In this document: piece after piece, positions 42,891 to 51,904 of the stretch
Position numbering within the stretch: the stretch's first letter is position 1
Layout of the letters: every line of letters starts with the position of its first letter
NCBI GenBank assembly: GCA_002413785.1
Contig: DHXR01000024.1
Coordinates: 1-64,000, forward strand
Reading direction: 5' to 3'
Source of the DNA: Mucilaginibacter sp. UBA5151
GTDB taxonomy: Bacteria; Bacteroidota; Bacteroidia; Sphingobacteriales; Sphingobacteriaceae
DNA length: 64,000 nt
Program-made: the position numbers and the translations under genes
The notes under the pieces: generated by a model
What the model was told of the DNA's origin: nothing
Databases searched by the model: none
Seen by the model: the letters and a program-made list of their open reading frames with translations, nothing else

Positions 42891-43642
42891 CTCGGATAAA
42901 TGTATTTGGGATCTATATTGGTGTTGAAAAAGAATTGAATGTCTATCGGTAAAATACTAACCGAATGGGCGACAACGAAACTCCAGCGCTCCTGATACCT
43001 CGCCTTGAGGGCTTTTTTAAAGTTCTTATTGACCTGTTCTGCATCGTTTAGTGCTGCCTGGTCAAAATAGACATCCAATTCCCTTTTGGTCATCAAACTC
43101 AATTGAGCCGCAGGATCGATATTGTTATTCAATACCGCCGTCCGATAAATACTTTTCCGAGTGCCTGCTACGGTAATAATCCCAAAATCTTCCGGAACGA
43201 TGGCCAGACAGCTTTTAAGATGGCACTTGTCAATCACGACGTTATTAAATTCAAATACCTTTTGATAATCAGCAGACTGTTTAGCCAACTTATCCAGATT
43301 ATCCAACGCCGATTTTATTTCATAGCCGGTCGTATGTCCATTAATTGTTAAAAAGTCTATGCGACTTTTGTTAACGCGCATTTCGAATGCAGCCACCATA
43401 TTCTTTTTTTGAACCTGTTTAAACAAAGCATATTTCAGCACTTGCTCTCCTCGGTAACCTTGACAGACGGCGTCGTTAATCAATCGGTGAAGGTCTTGTT
43501 TATTGAAGCCATGAAAGTCATTTTCAGGATATAAAACAGCCAGTAGCTGTATCAGTTGCGGGCTATAATCCAGGGGGCTATAATTCTTCAAGGCCAAACG
43601 GATCAGGGAATCTTTAAAATCTGGTTTGCCGCTAAGTTTCAT
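42887..43642 (-). CDS. sce7726-family protein, probable PD-(D/E)xK nuclease
   Basis: 251 residues. The central region (about 80-135) carries Glu87, Asp96 (RIDFLTING) and GYEIKSALDNLDKLAKQSADY with Glu108-x-Lys110, fitting the PD-(D/E)xK nuclease core E ... D ... ExK. The pattern EIKS.LD.L.KL..Q..DY.KVF is what I recognise from the sce7726 family. It is encoded on the opposite strand to the other three cassette genes and meets the sce7725-like gene tail to tail with a 4-nt overlap, unlike the usual codirectional pair. Likely a DNA-cutting effector; inferred, not shown. Confidence 0.7.
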   Translation of the reverse strand: MKLSGKPDFKDSLIRLALKNYSPLDYSPQLIQLLAVLYPENDFHGFNKQDLHRLINDAVCQGYRGEQVLKYALFKQVQKKNMVAAFEMRVNKSRIDFLTINGHTTGYEIKSALDNLDKLAKQSADYQKVFEFNNVVIDKCHLKSCLAIVPEDFGIITVAGTRKSIYRTAVLNNNIDPAAQLSLMTKRELDVYFDQAALNDAEQVNKNFKKALKARYQERWSFVVAHSVSILPIDIQFFFNTNIDPKYIYPS

Positions 43643-43759
43643 AGTTTTGGCTAAAGTAGCGGATTTAATAAGTAAATAGAAAATTATACGAATTAAAGTT
43701 TGTTAGGTTGGCTGAAATTTTAATAAACACCAATTAGCCAGCCATATAGAATTTGACTC

Positions 43760-43948
43760 GGCCTGTTCAATCGTCTGCGCTCCCGGCAAGAGTCATTCAA
43801 GTGTCCACACTTGAATACATTAAATTTTGTGGTCCGCGCGTTCGTCACAAGATCAGCCATTGTCGCTTAAAAATAAACACCTTCATAACCGGGAGCGTGG
43901 AGGCTCCCAACAAAAGTCATTCAAGTGTGGACACTTGAACGGGCGGGG
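43760..43948. repeat. Hairpin-rich interspersed repeat, copy 2
   Basis: Same element and orientation as copy 1: TTCAAGTGTCCACACTTGAA, TTAAATTTTG, a diverged GGTCCGCGCG hairpin, CCGGGAGCGTGGAGGCTCCC, AACAAAAGTCATTCAAGTGT, GGACACTTGAACGGGCGGG. An extra partial unit precedes it (43760-43790). It is the right bracket of the cassette. The remaining sequence in 43643-43994 shows nothing else. Confidence 0.78.
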
Positions 43949-43994
43949 GTATTCTTGACTTTTGACTTCCGACTAAAGGCCATCGCCTTAACCC

Positions 43995-45116
43995 CTACCC
44001 TGTCCTCTTCCTATAATTCAATATCGCCCAGCCGTTAAAAAATAACGCGAAGCCCAGGATGGCGATGATATGAAAGCGGATATCAATCAGGCCGCTGCCT
44101 TTGAGCATCACCATGCGCATTACTTCAATAAAATACGATACGGGGTTAAATCTGGTGATCCACTGCGCCCATACCGGCATACTTTCAATGGGGGTGTACA
44201 GGCCACTGAGCAGGTTAAATATCATGGTCACAAAAAACGACACCAGCATAGATTGTTGCTGCGTTTGCGCGTAGGTGGAGAGCAGTAAACCAAGGCCCAA
44301 AATGGCGGTGAGATAAATAGACGCAAAAATATAAATGGTGAAATAACTCCCCAAGGGCACTATGCCATACACCAGCCTTGCGATGGTTAAACCGATGGTG
44401 AGCACGCTGATGGCCAGCATCCAGAAAGGGATGAGTTTGCCTAAAATGAACTGGTATTTTTTTATCGGACTTACATTGATCTGCTCAATGGTGCCCATTT
44501 CTTTTTCGCGCACAATATTATTCGCCGCAAATGAGGAACCGATCATGGTGACCAGCATCACCAGGATGCCCGGCACCATAAATACACGGTAATTCATGTT
44601 GGGGTTATACCAGTCGGAATAAGTAACGTCGATGGTAGGCTGCGGGTTGTACCGCGGGGCCTGGATCCATTGGGTACGTACATCCTGGTTATATCCCTGT
44701 ATAATTTGCTGTATGTAGGCCCCGCCCAGGCCGGCTTTTACGCCGTTAATGGCATCCACAGCCACAAATAAAGGGGCTTGGTTATCTTTTACCAGGTCGC
44801 GCTCAAAGTGCGGCGGGATCTCAAGGATCAGGTCGGTTTTATCAACCTCAATGGCCTTTAGCCCCTGGTTAAAGGTCGGACTATAATCCTTCAGCCTGAA
44901 ATAACCCGATGCAATAACTTTGTTAACCAGCAGGCGGGAGTATTGCGAATGATCCTGGTCAACCACGCCGAGGTTAATGTTTTTTATTTCATAATCGGCA
45001 GCCAGCGGTAAAATGAGCAACTGTATCATCGGCATAATAAATAATATCCTGATGATAGCCGGGTCGCGGGATATTTGCCGCAGCTCTTTCTGCAATAAAA
45101 ATTTCAACATTCTCAT
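43995..45116 (-). CDS. ABC-2 type exporter permease (YbhR/YhhJ-like), second
   Basis: 373 residues. A membrane helix near 25-42, a large periplasmic domain (about 45-175) and five C-terminal membrane helices (about 180-365) carrying REKEMGTIEQINVSPIKKYQFILGK and GLYTPIESMPVWAQWITRFNPVSYFIEV. This is the ABC-2 drug-exporter permease family. It overlaps the preceding permease gene by 4 nt, and the two would form a heterodimer. Last gene of the seven-gene exporter operon. Confidence 0.9.
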   Translation of the reverse strand: MRMLKFLLQKELRQISRDPAIIRILFIMPMIQLLILPLAADYEIKNINLGVVDQDHSQYSRLLVNKVIASGYFRLKDYSPTFNQGLKAIEVDKTDLILEIPPHFERDLVKDNQAPLFVAVDAINGVKAGLGGAYIQQIIQGYNQDVRTQWIQAPRYNPQPTIDVTYSDWYNPNMNYRVFMVPGILVMLVTMIGSSFAANNIVREKEMGTIEQINVSPIKKYQFILGKLIPFWMLAISVLTIGLTIARLVYGIVPLGSYFTIYIFASIYLTAILGLGLLLSTYAQTQQQSMLVSFFVTMIFNLLSGLYTPIESMPVWAQWITRFNPVSYFIEVMRMVMLKGSGLIDIRFHIIAILGFALFFNGWAILNYRKRTG

Positions 45117-46219
45117 GCCAGCCTGATTTTAAATTTATAAATACTTATCCCCATCAAAGCCGAGGTCATACCAACCAGGATTAGTGTTTCTTTCCATACC
45201 GCGCTGAAACCAAGCCCCTTGATCATAATGTCTTTGATGATGATATAAAACCACTTTGAAGGCACTATGTTGGAGATGATCTGCAGCGGAACGGGCATGT
45301 TCTCAATCGGGAACAAAAAGCCGCTGAATAACAGCGTAGGCAAAAATAAGCTCATCATGGAGGTAAACATGGCCGTTTGCTGTGTCTTCGCAAAGTTTGA
45401 GATCAGGATCCCCAATGAAAGCGAGGTGATGGTATAAAGCGTGCTTTCCGCCATCAATAACGATAAATTACCTACAATGGGCACACCGAGCACGTAAACG
45501 CTTAATAATAATATACTGATGATGTTCAGCAGCGAGATCAGCAGGTACGGAATAGTTTTAGCGATGATGATACGGAACGGTTTTAAGGGAGATACCAGGA
45601 TCACTTCCATGGTGCCCATCTCTTTTTCTTTTACGATGGCGATAGAGGTCATCATGGTACAAACCAGCATCAGCACCAGCGCCATTACCCCCGGTACAAA
45701 GCTGTAGGCGCCCTTTAATTCGGGGTTGTACAACATGCGCACCTGTGTTTTTATGGTATAGGGCAAGGCCTCGTTTTGATTTAGCGACATCTGGTAGTCG
45801 TTAATTATCGAACTGGCATAATTGGTCAGCGTATTGGCCGTGTTAGGATCGGAGGCATCGGCGATCAGTTGGATCTGCGCGCGGTTGCTGTGCAAAAGGT
45901 CGTACCGGAAATTCCGCGGAAATACGATGGCCATCCTGATTTTACCCTGACGGAAAGTGGCTCCAATATCTTTATAGGAATACACATTTTTTACCAGGTT
46001 AAAGTAACGGCTCGCCGCGATCTCGTCAGAAATAGTGGCAGTAGCCTGATCCTTCGATTGGTCGAAAATGGCAATGTTTGAATTTTTTACTTCGTTGGTA
46101 AGCGCGAAGCCGTACAAAATAATTTGTACGATGGGCATCCAGATCAGGATAAACAGCGTTCGCCTGTCCCTCCAGATATGGAGCCATTCCTTTTTTACAA
46201 AAATCAAAAATTGCTTCAC
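45113..46219 (-). CDS. ABC-2 type exporter permease (YbhS-like), first
   Basis: 368 residues with the same layout as its partner: a helix near 22-40, a periplasmic domain and C-terminal helices with VKEKEMGTMEVILVSPLKPFRIIIAK and SGFLFPIENMPVPLQIISNIVPSKWF. With the two upstream ATPases, the HlyD-like adaptor and the TolC-like channel it forms a tripartite exporter comparable to YbhGFSR. Confidence 0.9.
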   Translation of the reverse strand: MKQFLIFVKKEWLHIWRDRRTLFILIWMPIVQIILYGFALTNEVKNSNIAIFDQSKDQATATISDEIAASRYFNLVKNVYSYKDIGATFRQGKIRMAIVFPRNFRYDLLHSNRAQIQLIADASDPNTANTLTNYASSIINDYQMSLNQNEALPYTIKTQVRMLYNPELKGAYSFVPGVMALVLMLVCTMMTSIAIVKEKEMGTMEVILVSPLKPFRIIIAKTIPYLLISLLNIISILLLSVYVLGVPIVGNLSLLMAESTLYTITSLSLGILISNFAKTQQTAMFTSMMSLFLPTLLFSGFLFPIENMPVPLQIISNIVPSKWFYIIIKDIMIKGLGFSAVWKETLILVGMTSALMGISIYKFKIRLA

Positions 46220-46577
46220 TGTGTTATCCTTTATTTAACATTATCAAAAAACCTTGTGCCCATCAGGGGTAACTCGTTCGTAAAGGGTAGCCCGCCATTT
46301 GGCGGGGCAAATGACCCTTATTATTTATTTTCTACAAAGCGGTAGCCCCTACGGGGCATAAAGCCAGGGTAAATTACTTTTTTACCCTCTTTCCCGCTTG
46401 CGGAAGAGAGGGTCGACCAGCGCAGCGCCGTCGGGGTGAGTAAATTGTACGCCATGCATTGGCGATAATGCCGCTTCCATAATTTACTCACCCGGTCTTT
46501 TCCGCCTATTGGCGGATCGACCACCCTCTGTGGCAAGCCATAAAGAGGGTAAAAACCCAATGACCTAATGACCTAAC
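46220..46577. repeat. Repeat-filled gap inside the exporter operon
   Basis: 358 bp between the second ATPase gene and the first permease gene. It contains a partial copy (about 46256-46356) of the element seen at 56636-56790: GGGGTAAC ... AAAGGGTAGCCC and TTTCTACAAAGCGGTAGCCC followed by CTACGGGGC. Palindromic sequence with CCCTCTTTCCCGCTTGCGG and related motifs follows. A 79-codon open frame here is composed of repeat sequence and is not called. Confidence 0.6.
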
Positions 46578-47327
46578 TTAGTCCCCTGTCCTTACCGCTT
46601 TCCTTGCCAGATGCAAAAACACTTCATCCATCGAATCCGCTGAATAATCCCTCATCAGGTTGGCCGGTGAATCAAGTGCGTCGATCCTGCCGTCAACCAT
46701 AACCGAAACACGGTTGCAATACTCGGCCTCGTCCATATAATGCGTTGTCACAAAAATGGTAATGCCCCTTGCCGACGCCTCATAGATCAAACCCCAGAAC
46801 TCACGCCTGGTAACCGGGTCAACGCCGCCGGTTGGTTCATCTAAAAACACAATCGCCGGATCGTGTACTATGGCTATGGAAAAAGCAAGCTTTTGTTTCC
46901 AGCCAAGCGGTAATGCCCGCACGAGCGTTTTTTCCTGTCCTTCCAGGTGTAGCTGCTTCATCAGCAGGCCCGTTTTTTCTTTTATACGATCATCGCTAAG
47001 GCCGTAAATGCCGGCGTAAAACCGGATGTTTTCAGTTATGGTCAGGTCCTCATACAAGGAAAACTTCTGACTCATATAGCCGATGTTTTGTTTTATCTGT
47101 TCGTTTTGTTTATAGATATCAAATCCTGCAACTGTGGCCTGCCCCGATGTTGGTAACAGCAAGCCGCAAAGCATCCGCATGGCTGTTGTTTTGCCGGCGC
47201 CGTTGGCGCCAAGGAAACCGAAAATCTCACCCTTCTCTACGTCAAAAGTAATTTTATCGACGGCGGTAAAATCTCCGAAGCGTTTGGTTAAATCTTTTGC
47301 TGTAATAACTTTTTCCTTTTGCATCAT
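46578..47327 (-). CDS. ABC exporter ATPase, second (YbhF-like half)
   Basis: 249 residues, a single ABC domain: Walker A GANGAGKTTAMRMLCGLL (about 39-56), Walker B IVFLDEPTGGVDPVTRREFW and switch His in IFVTTHYMDEAEYCNRV. The signature LSGGQ is degenerate: the segment ALPLGWKQKLAFSIAI occurs instead, as in several YbhF-type domains. ATG immediately follows the stop of the other ATPase gene. Confidence 0.9.
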   Translation of the reverse strand: MMQKEKVITAKDLTKRFGDFTAVDKITFDVEKGEIFGFLGANGAGKTTAMRMLCGLLLPTSGQATVAGFDIYKQNEQIKQNIGYMSQKFSLYEDLTITENIRFYAGIYGLSDDRIKEKTGLLMKQLHLEGQEKTLVRALPLGWKQKLAFSIAIVHDPAIVFLDEPTGGVDPVTRREFWGLIYEASARGITIFVTTHYMDEAEYCNRVSVMVDGRIDALDSPANLMRDYSADSMDEVFLHLARKAVRTGD

Positions 47328-48248
47328 TTAATGGTTCATCAATGCCATAAAGCAATCTTCAATATTCGGTTCTATCGGGCTAATCTCTACACCGGTGAAG
47401 TTCCCCTCCTTTGCTGTTTTTTCCAGTTTCTCCCTGCTGTTTTCGGGTGTCTTAAAAACCACATGGTGAAACTGCCCGAAGGGATAACAGCTTTCAACCG
47501 ACGGGTCCTCTTTTATCGCGTTCATCAACTTAAACATTTCATTGGCTTTTACTGCCCACAGCGGTTTTTTGAACCCGCTGATGATCCCTTTTGGTGTATT
47601 TACTGACAGTATCTCCCCCTTTTGTATCAAAGCCACGCGGTCGCACAGCCCGGCCTCATCCATGTAGGCGGTCGAAACCAAAATAGTGATCCCCTCTAAC
47701 TTTAACCTGTGAAGCATTTCCCAGAATTCTTTACGCGATACCGCATCAACGCCGGTTGTAGGTTCATCCAGGAATAATACCGAGGGTTTATGGATCAGCG
47801 CACAACAAAGCGCCAGCTTTTGTTTCATCCCGCCGGATAACTGCCCGGCCCGGCGTGTTTTAAACGGCTCTATCTGCTGGTAGATTTCCTTGATCAGGTC
47901 GTAATTTTCTTCAATTGAAGTATTAAAAATAGTGGCGAAAAATTCGAGGTTTTCCTGTACCGAAAGATCCTGGTATAAAGAGAATTTTCCGGGCATGTAG
48001 CCAATACGGTGGCGGATCTGTTTATAGTCTTTCACCACATCAAAACCATCAACAGATGCGGTGCCGCTTTCGGCTAATAACACGGTGGTGAGGATACGGA
48101 ACAATGATGTTTTGCCCGCGCCATCGGGGCCGATAAGCCCGAATATTTCGCCCCGCTCAACCGCGAAAGAAACACCCTTCAAGGCTTCAACAACCGCTTT
48201 TTTAATGCGATAGTTCTGAACGATATTTTCCACTATTACCGGCTGCAT
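47328..48248 (-). CDS. ABC exporter ATPase, first (YbhF-like half)
   Basis: 306 residues: Walker A GPDGAGKTSLFRIL, signature QLSGGMKQKLALCCAL, Walker B VLFLDEPTTGVDAVSRKEFW, switch sequence LVSTAYMDEAGLCDRV in which the usual histidine is alanine. A C-terminal extension of about 75 residues is present. In E. coli YbhF both ATPase halves are one chain; here they are two genes with no intervening base. The missing switch histidine suggests an asymmetric ATPase pair with one impaired site. Confidence 0.88.
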   Translation of the reverse strand: MQPVIVENIVQNYRIKKAVVEALKGVSFAVERGEIFGLIGPDGAGKTSLFRILTTVLLAESGTASVDGFDVVKDYKQIRHRIGYMPGKFSLYQDLSVQENLEFFATIFNTSIEENYDLIKEIYQQIEPFKTRRAGQLSGGMKQKLALCCALIHKPSVLFLDEPTTGVDAVSRKEFWEMLHRLKLEGITILVSTAYMDEAGLCDRVALIQKGEILSVNTPKGIISGFKKPLWAVKANEMFKLMNAIKEDPSVESCYPFGQFHHVVFKTPENSREKLEKTAKEGNFTGVEISPIEPNIEDCFMALMNH

Positions 48249-48290
48249 TTTTTTATCAGTTCTATATTTTTTTTAATTCAGGCATTTCCT

Positions 48291-48379
48291 CGCCTCACCC
48301 TGCCCTCTCCAAAGGAGAGGGTTCTAAAACCCGGCTTCTTTTTTCAAGTCCTCTCCTTTGGAGAGGATTTAGGTGAGGC
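48291..48379. repeat. Palindromic repeat inside the exporter operon
   Basis: CCCTCTCCAAAGGAGAGGG and CCTCTCCTTTGGAGAGG palindromes flanked by GCCTCACCCTG and AGGTGAGGC. The same element occurs at 51311-51439. It fills the gap between the adaptor and the first ATPase gene. Confidence 0.8.
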
Positions 48380-48380
48380 T

Positions 48381-49322
48381 TTAATTAAATTCCACCTCGC
48401 CATACATCCCGATCTTCAGGTAGCCGTCGTTCTTTACGTGGATCTTTATCGCATAAACAAGGTTGGCACGCTCATCCTTGGTTTGTATGGTCTTTGGAGT
48501 AAATTCCGCTTTATCCGATATATAAGTGATCACACCCGGATACGTACGATACGAACTCGCATTATTATCAACAAGCACCTTTACGTTTTGATTCAGTTTA
48601 ACCTGCGCCAGCTGTGTACCTGTGATATAGGCCCGCAGGGTAATCACCGAAAGGTCGCCTATTTTGTAAAGGGCCTTACCGGCTGTGGTTACTTCGCCCG
48701 CCATAGCATATTTGGTGAGTACCGTTCCGTTGATGGGGTTCCGGATATTGGTACGCCGCAACTGGTCGTTAATTTGCGCAACCGATTTCTTCAATGGTTT
48801 ATATTCGCTCATCACCGAATTGTTTTGCGTGCCGACTGTCGTTTCCTGTACTTTTATCTGTTGCACGTTTACTGCTATCTGCTTTTCCAAAACAGCTATC
48901 TGGGTATTCCAGTCATCCAATTGTTTTGTAGTAGCGGCATCCGCCTTTATCAGCCGTTCTGTGCGGGCCTTTTCAGAAAAGGCATTGGCCAATTGGGTTT
49001 TCTGTACGGCGATTTGATCTTTCAGCACTTTAACCTGCGGGCCAACATCCATAGTTTTCTGTTGTAGTGCACCAATCGTTGCTTCTACCTGGGCTTTTTG
49101 TAGTGCAAGCGGTATCGAATCGATAACGCCAACGATGGTGTCTTTTTTAAGAATGGCGCCTTCTTCTATGTTCAGCGTCATTATTTTACCCGGCACTTCC
49201 GATGATACGATCACTTCATCAACCTCAAACGTGCCTGATGCATCAGATATATTGTTGTTCAGATTACAGCCGGTAAATAGCAGCGGCAGTAGGGCTATGT
49301 AAAAAAATATCTTTGTTTTCAT
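48381..49322 (-). CDS. HlyD-family membrane-fusion lipoprotein (YbhG-like)
   Basis: 313 residues. Lipobox LFTGC (Cys19), then the adaptor architecture: a beta-barrel/lipoyl first half (EVDEVIVSSEVPGKIMTLNIEEGAILKKDTIVGVID), an alpha-helical hairpin (about 75-185), a lipoyl second half (TNIRNPINGTVLTKYAMAGEVTTAGKALYKIGDL) and a beta domain. It links the inner-membrane ABC-2 pump to the outer-membrane channel. Confidence 0.9.
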   Translation of the reverse strand: MKTKIFFYIALLPLLFTGCNLNNNISDASGTFEVDEVIVSSEVPGKIMTLNIEEGAILKKDTIVGVIDSIPLALQKAQVEATIGALQQKTMDVGPQVKVLKDQIAVQKTQLANAFSEKARTERLIKADAATTKQLDDWNTQIAVLEKQIAVNVQQIKVQETTVGTQNNSVMSEYKPLKKSVAQINDQLRRTNIRNPINGTVLTKYAMAGEVTTAGKALYKIGDLSVITLRAYITGTQLAQVKLNQNVKVLVDNNASSYRTYPGVITYISDKAEFTPKTIQTKDERANLVYAIKIHVKNDGYLKIGMYGEVEFN

Positions 49323-49340
49323 GTCTTTTTAATGAGGTTC

Positions 49341-50657
49341 TTAGTTTTTGATATTGCCGGTAGTATTCTGGTAACTGTATTGTGCCTGCAGCAGTTGCAT
49401 GCGGTGAAGGATCTGGTTTTGCCGGGCCTGGTCCTCCGCGTTTACTTCGTTTATATAATCGTGGGCGCTTAGTACCCCGTTTTCCAATTGGGCGGAGGCA
49501 GCTTTTTTAACCGACTCCCGCAGCGCGATGATGGCATCGTCCTTTTTTACCAGTTCAATGTCTTTTTCTATATCTGCAGTCTGCTGTTTTTGGGTGATGC
49601 CGGTATTGAACAGAAAGGTTTCTTTTTGCACATCCAGGTTTTTCCGGTTAATATCCAGCAATAGCCGTTGGTTTTTCAGGGTATAGAGGCTGCCAAGGTT
49701 CCAGCTTAATTTTAAGCCGCCAATGTAATACCACTGAAAATCATTGCTGAGGGGGTTAAGTCCGGGGCGTCCGTAGCCGCCCTGCGCAAAGAACCCAAAA
49801 TGCGGCATCAGCTGGGCGTTCAATAATTTATCCTGTAAGGCAAAGGTTTTTTTCTGAAAGTCGTATGATAATAATTCCGGCCTGGTTATGGCATCAGTAA
49901 ATGCAGGTTCGGCTGGCTTTTCGAGTATGGTGTTTTCATCAAGCGGGCTATTTATAAACAAGCCCAGCATATTAAGATAAGCTTTCTTTGCCGCGACAAG
50001 TTCTATCCTTGCCTGGTCAGTTTGTAAAAGCTGGGCCGATAATTCATCCACACTGCTCCGGTATGCCGTTCCGTTTGCCACCAGTGCTTTTGCCTTATCA
50101 ATGCCGTTTTGCACGTCTGCCTTTAACAGGTCGTTTTGTTTTAGTTGTTCGTTGATCAGTAATGCCCCGAAAAACAATTGATTTACGCGGTCGTACAGGG
50201 CGTATAATTCAACTTCAAGACTTTGCTGCTGTATTACTTCATTCACTTCGGCGGTTTGTTTTTGGGTTTTTATAACCCCGCCGTCGTAGATCACCTGGTC
50301 CAGTTCGCCAAAAATTTTGTATTGGTCCCTGCTGTATTGAGGAAACGACAGCCCCGGAACCTTAAAAGGAAAAGTGGTTACAGCTGACTGGTAAGTAGCC
50401 TGCCCGTTAACCGAAAATGCCGGCAAATACCCTTTTGATGCATTGGAAACCGAGTATTCTTTTGTTTTTGCGATCAGGTCCCTTTGTTTTATTAAAGGGT
50501 AGTTTTTTAGCGCAAGGTTGTAAACTTCGCCTATTGTTATGGCCGATTGTCCTTTGGCCGCTTGTAAAAAAGGGCCTGCCATCAATAAAACGAACAGGAT
50601 GCTGAACCATTTTTTTTGATTGGTCGGACATATTCTTGCTTTAAACATTTTGTTCAT
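49341..50657 (-). CDS. TolC-family outer membrane efflux protein
   Basis: 438 residues. Signal peptide (ending near KGQS, about residue 39; residue 4 is an alternative start), then the two-fold helical TolC repeats (ALKNYPLIKQRDLIAKTKEYSVSNASKGYLPAFSVNG; AQLMPHFGFFAQGGYGRPGLNPLSNDFQWYYIGGLKLSWNL). It would provide the outer-membrane duct of the exporter. It lies 13 nt downstream of the TetR gene. Confidence 0.9.
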   Translation of the reverse strand: MNKMFKARICPTNQKKWFSILFVLLMAGPFLQAAKGQSAITIGEVYNLALKNYPLIKQRDLIAKTKEYSVSNASKGYLPAFSVNGQATYQSAVTTFPFKVPGLSFPQYSRDQYKIFGELDQVIYDGGVIKTQKQTAEVNEVIQQQSLEVELYALYDRVNQLFFGALLINEQLKQNDLLKADVQNGIDKAKALVANGTAYRSSVDELSAQLLQTDQARIELVAAKKAYLNMLGLFINSPLDENTILEKPAEPAFTDAITRPELLSYDFQKKTFALQDKLLNAQLMPHFGFFAQGGYGRPGLNPLSNDFQWYYIGGLKLSWNLGSLYTLKNQRLLLDINRKNLDVQKETFLFNTGITQKQQTADIEKDIELVKKDDAIIALRESVKKAASAQLENGVLSAHDYINEVNAEDQARQNQILHRMQLLQAQYSYQNTTGNIKN

Positions 50658-50670
50658 CTTGATAAAAAAT

Positions 50671-51285
50671 TTAAAGGTTTATTATACTGACGATCCATAA
50701 CGGAATTAATTTTTTACGCTCTTCAATTATTTTTCTGAATTCTTCTTCCTTTAGTATTCCGGTCCCCAGGAAAAGCGGCCGCGTTAAAAAAGGGAACACT
50801 ATCAACCCCAGCAAATTCATCATAATATTTACCGGGTGAAAGGGTATTTTACCATCCGACCTTATGCCTGTTAACTTTTTCGCAAACTGCGATTCTAAAA
50901 ACATTTTACCATTATCGGTCATCATCGGCAATTTGTTTGAACCCGACATTAATTCGTTCACGACGAAGAACGGCAATTCAGGATTCTCTAATAACAGTTC
51001 GAGGTAATGGTCCACAATTCCTTCAATCATTTCTGTGACCGTCGCTGACCCGTCATTGATCACCGGCTTTATTTTCTCAAAAAGCTTTTGCAGGGTTTCG
51101 GCCATAATGAGCTGAAACAGTTTCTCCTTACTACGGAAATAGTAGTTAAGCAAAGAAACATTAATGCCGGCCTCTGCTGCAATATCCCTTACTTTGGTTG
51201 CTGCATAGCCCTTGCTGGTAAACACCACCCTTGCTGCTTCCTTTATCTTTTCTTCCGTTGTGGCGTCGATACTGTTTTTAGTCAT
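50671..51285 (-). CDS. TetR-family transcriptional regulator of the exporter operon
   Basis: 204 residues from the ATG at 51285. An open frame continues upstream to 51444 but is made of palindromic repeat sequence, so the internal ATG just before the HTH is chosen. TetR HTH at about 10-55 (KIKEAARVVFTSKGYAATKVRDIAAEAGINVSLLNYYFRSKEKLF) and a C-terminal ligand-binding region of the CecR-like type. As first gene of the operon with tolC-, hlyD- and ABC-like genes it probably represses its own transcript until an efflux substrate binds. Confidence 0.88.
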   Translation of the reverse strand: MTKNSIDATTEEKIKEAARVVFTSKGYAATKVRDIAAEAGINVSLLNYYFRSKEKLFQLIMAETLQKLFEKIKPVINDGSATVTEMIEGIVDHYLELLLENPELPFFVVNELMSGSNKLPMMTDNGKMFLESQFAKKLTGIRSDGKIPFHPVNIMMNLLGLIVFPFLTRPLFLGTGILKEEEFRKIIEERKKLIPLWIVSIINL

Positions 51286-51310
51286 CTGATTATCCGGGTT
51301 AATTCCATTT

Positions 51311-51439
51311 CGCCTCACCCTGCCCTCTCCAAAGGAGAGGGTTCTAAAACCCGGCTCCTTTTTTTTAAGTCCTCTCCTTTGGAGAGGATTTAGGTGAGGC
51401 TTTTTAAAGCCCTCTCCTTTGGAGAGGGCAGGGTGAGGC
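51311..51439. repeat. Palindromic repeat upstream of the TetR gene
   Basis: Same element as at 48291-48379, here with an extra half unit: three palindromes built on CTCTCCAAAGGAGAG / CTCTCCTTTGGAGAG with GGTGAGGC ends. It begins 26 bp upstream of the TetR start, so it lies in the leader or promoter of the exporter operon. Confidence 0.8.
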
Positions 51440-51904
51440 AACAATCCTTGTCAAATTCTTAACAAACCTAAATTAAACAATTAAATTAAACAAATGTTTA
51501 AAACAAAAAATCAATTTATCCATCAAAGCATCAACCTTTTATAGGAATTGAGGCGCATCTGGCCTGGTAACCTCCAATCTTCCACCTATGAAAACAGCCT
51601 GTTTTCACACCTTTTGACCCTTTTTTACCGCAATGCTAAATTATATATAACCTAACAGGTTTAAAATGATACTAAACATATACCAGGGGTAAAATGACCC
51701 GTTTTAGGGCTTATAAATCATATAATTCCATGACCGGGGACATTCTTTGATTACTTATCGTTTAGCAGCTTTGCTATGAAAGGGAATTATTAAGTTTTGG
51801 TTTGATTTTATTTATAAACAGCTTAAATCAAACATTTTATACAGAAACTATATTATGTGTAAAGTGTTTATAATTAAGGAATAGTGGACCACCCCAATTT
51901 AACC
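51440..51904. other. Divergent intergenic region between two exporter operons
   Basis: 465 bp, A+T-rich. It must contain the promoter of the rightward TolC/MacAB operon and probably part of the TetR operon promoter. I see no full TTTG-N19-TAnnTTTG match and no gene. A run with ATTAAACAATTAAATTAAAC near 51471 is a simple direct repeat. Confidence 0.4.

Noticed and set aside
46321..46560. 79-codon open frame on the minus strand inside the exporter operon gap
   Set aside because: Consists of palindromic repeat sequence; no domain, and repeat copies elsewhere do not keep the frame.
51286..51444. N-terminal extension of the TetR regulator
   Set aside because: The extra 53 residues are a translation of the palindromic repeat; the ATG at 51285 sits at the normal distance from the HTH.
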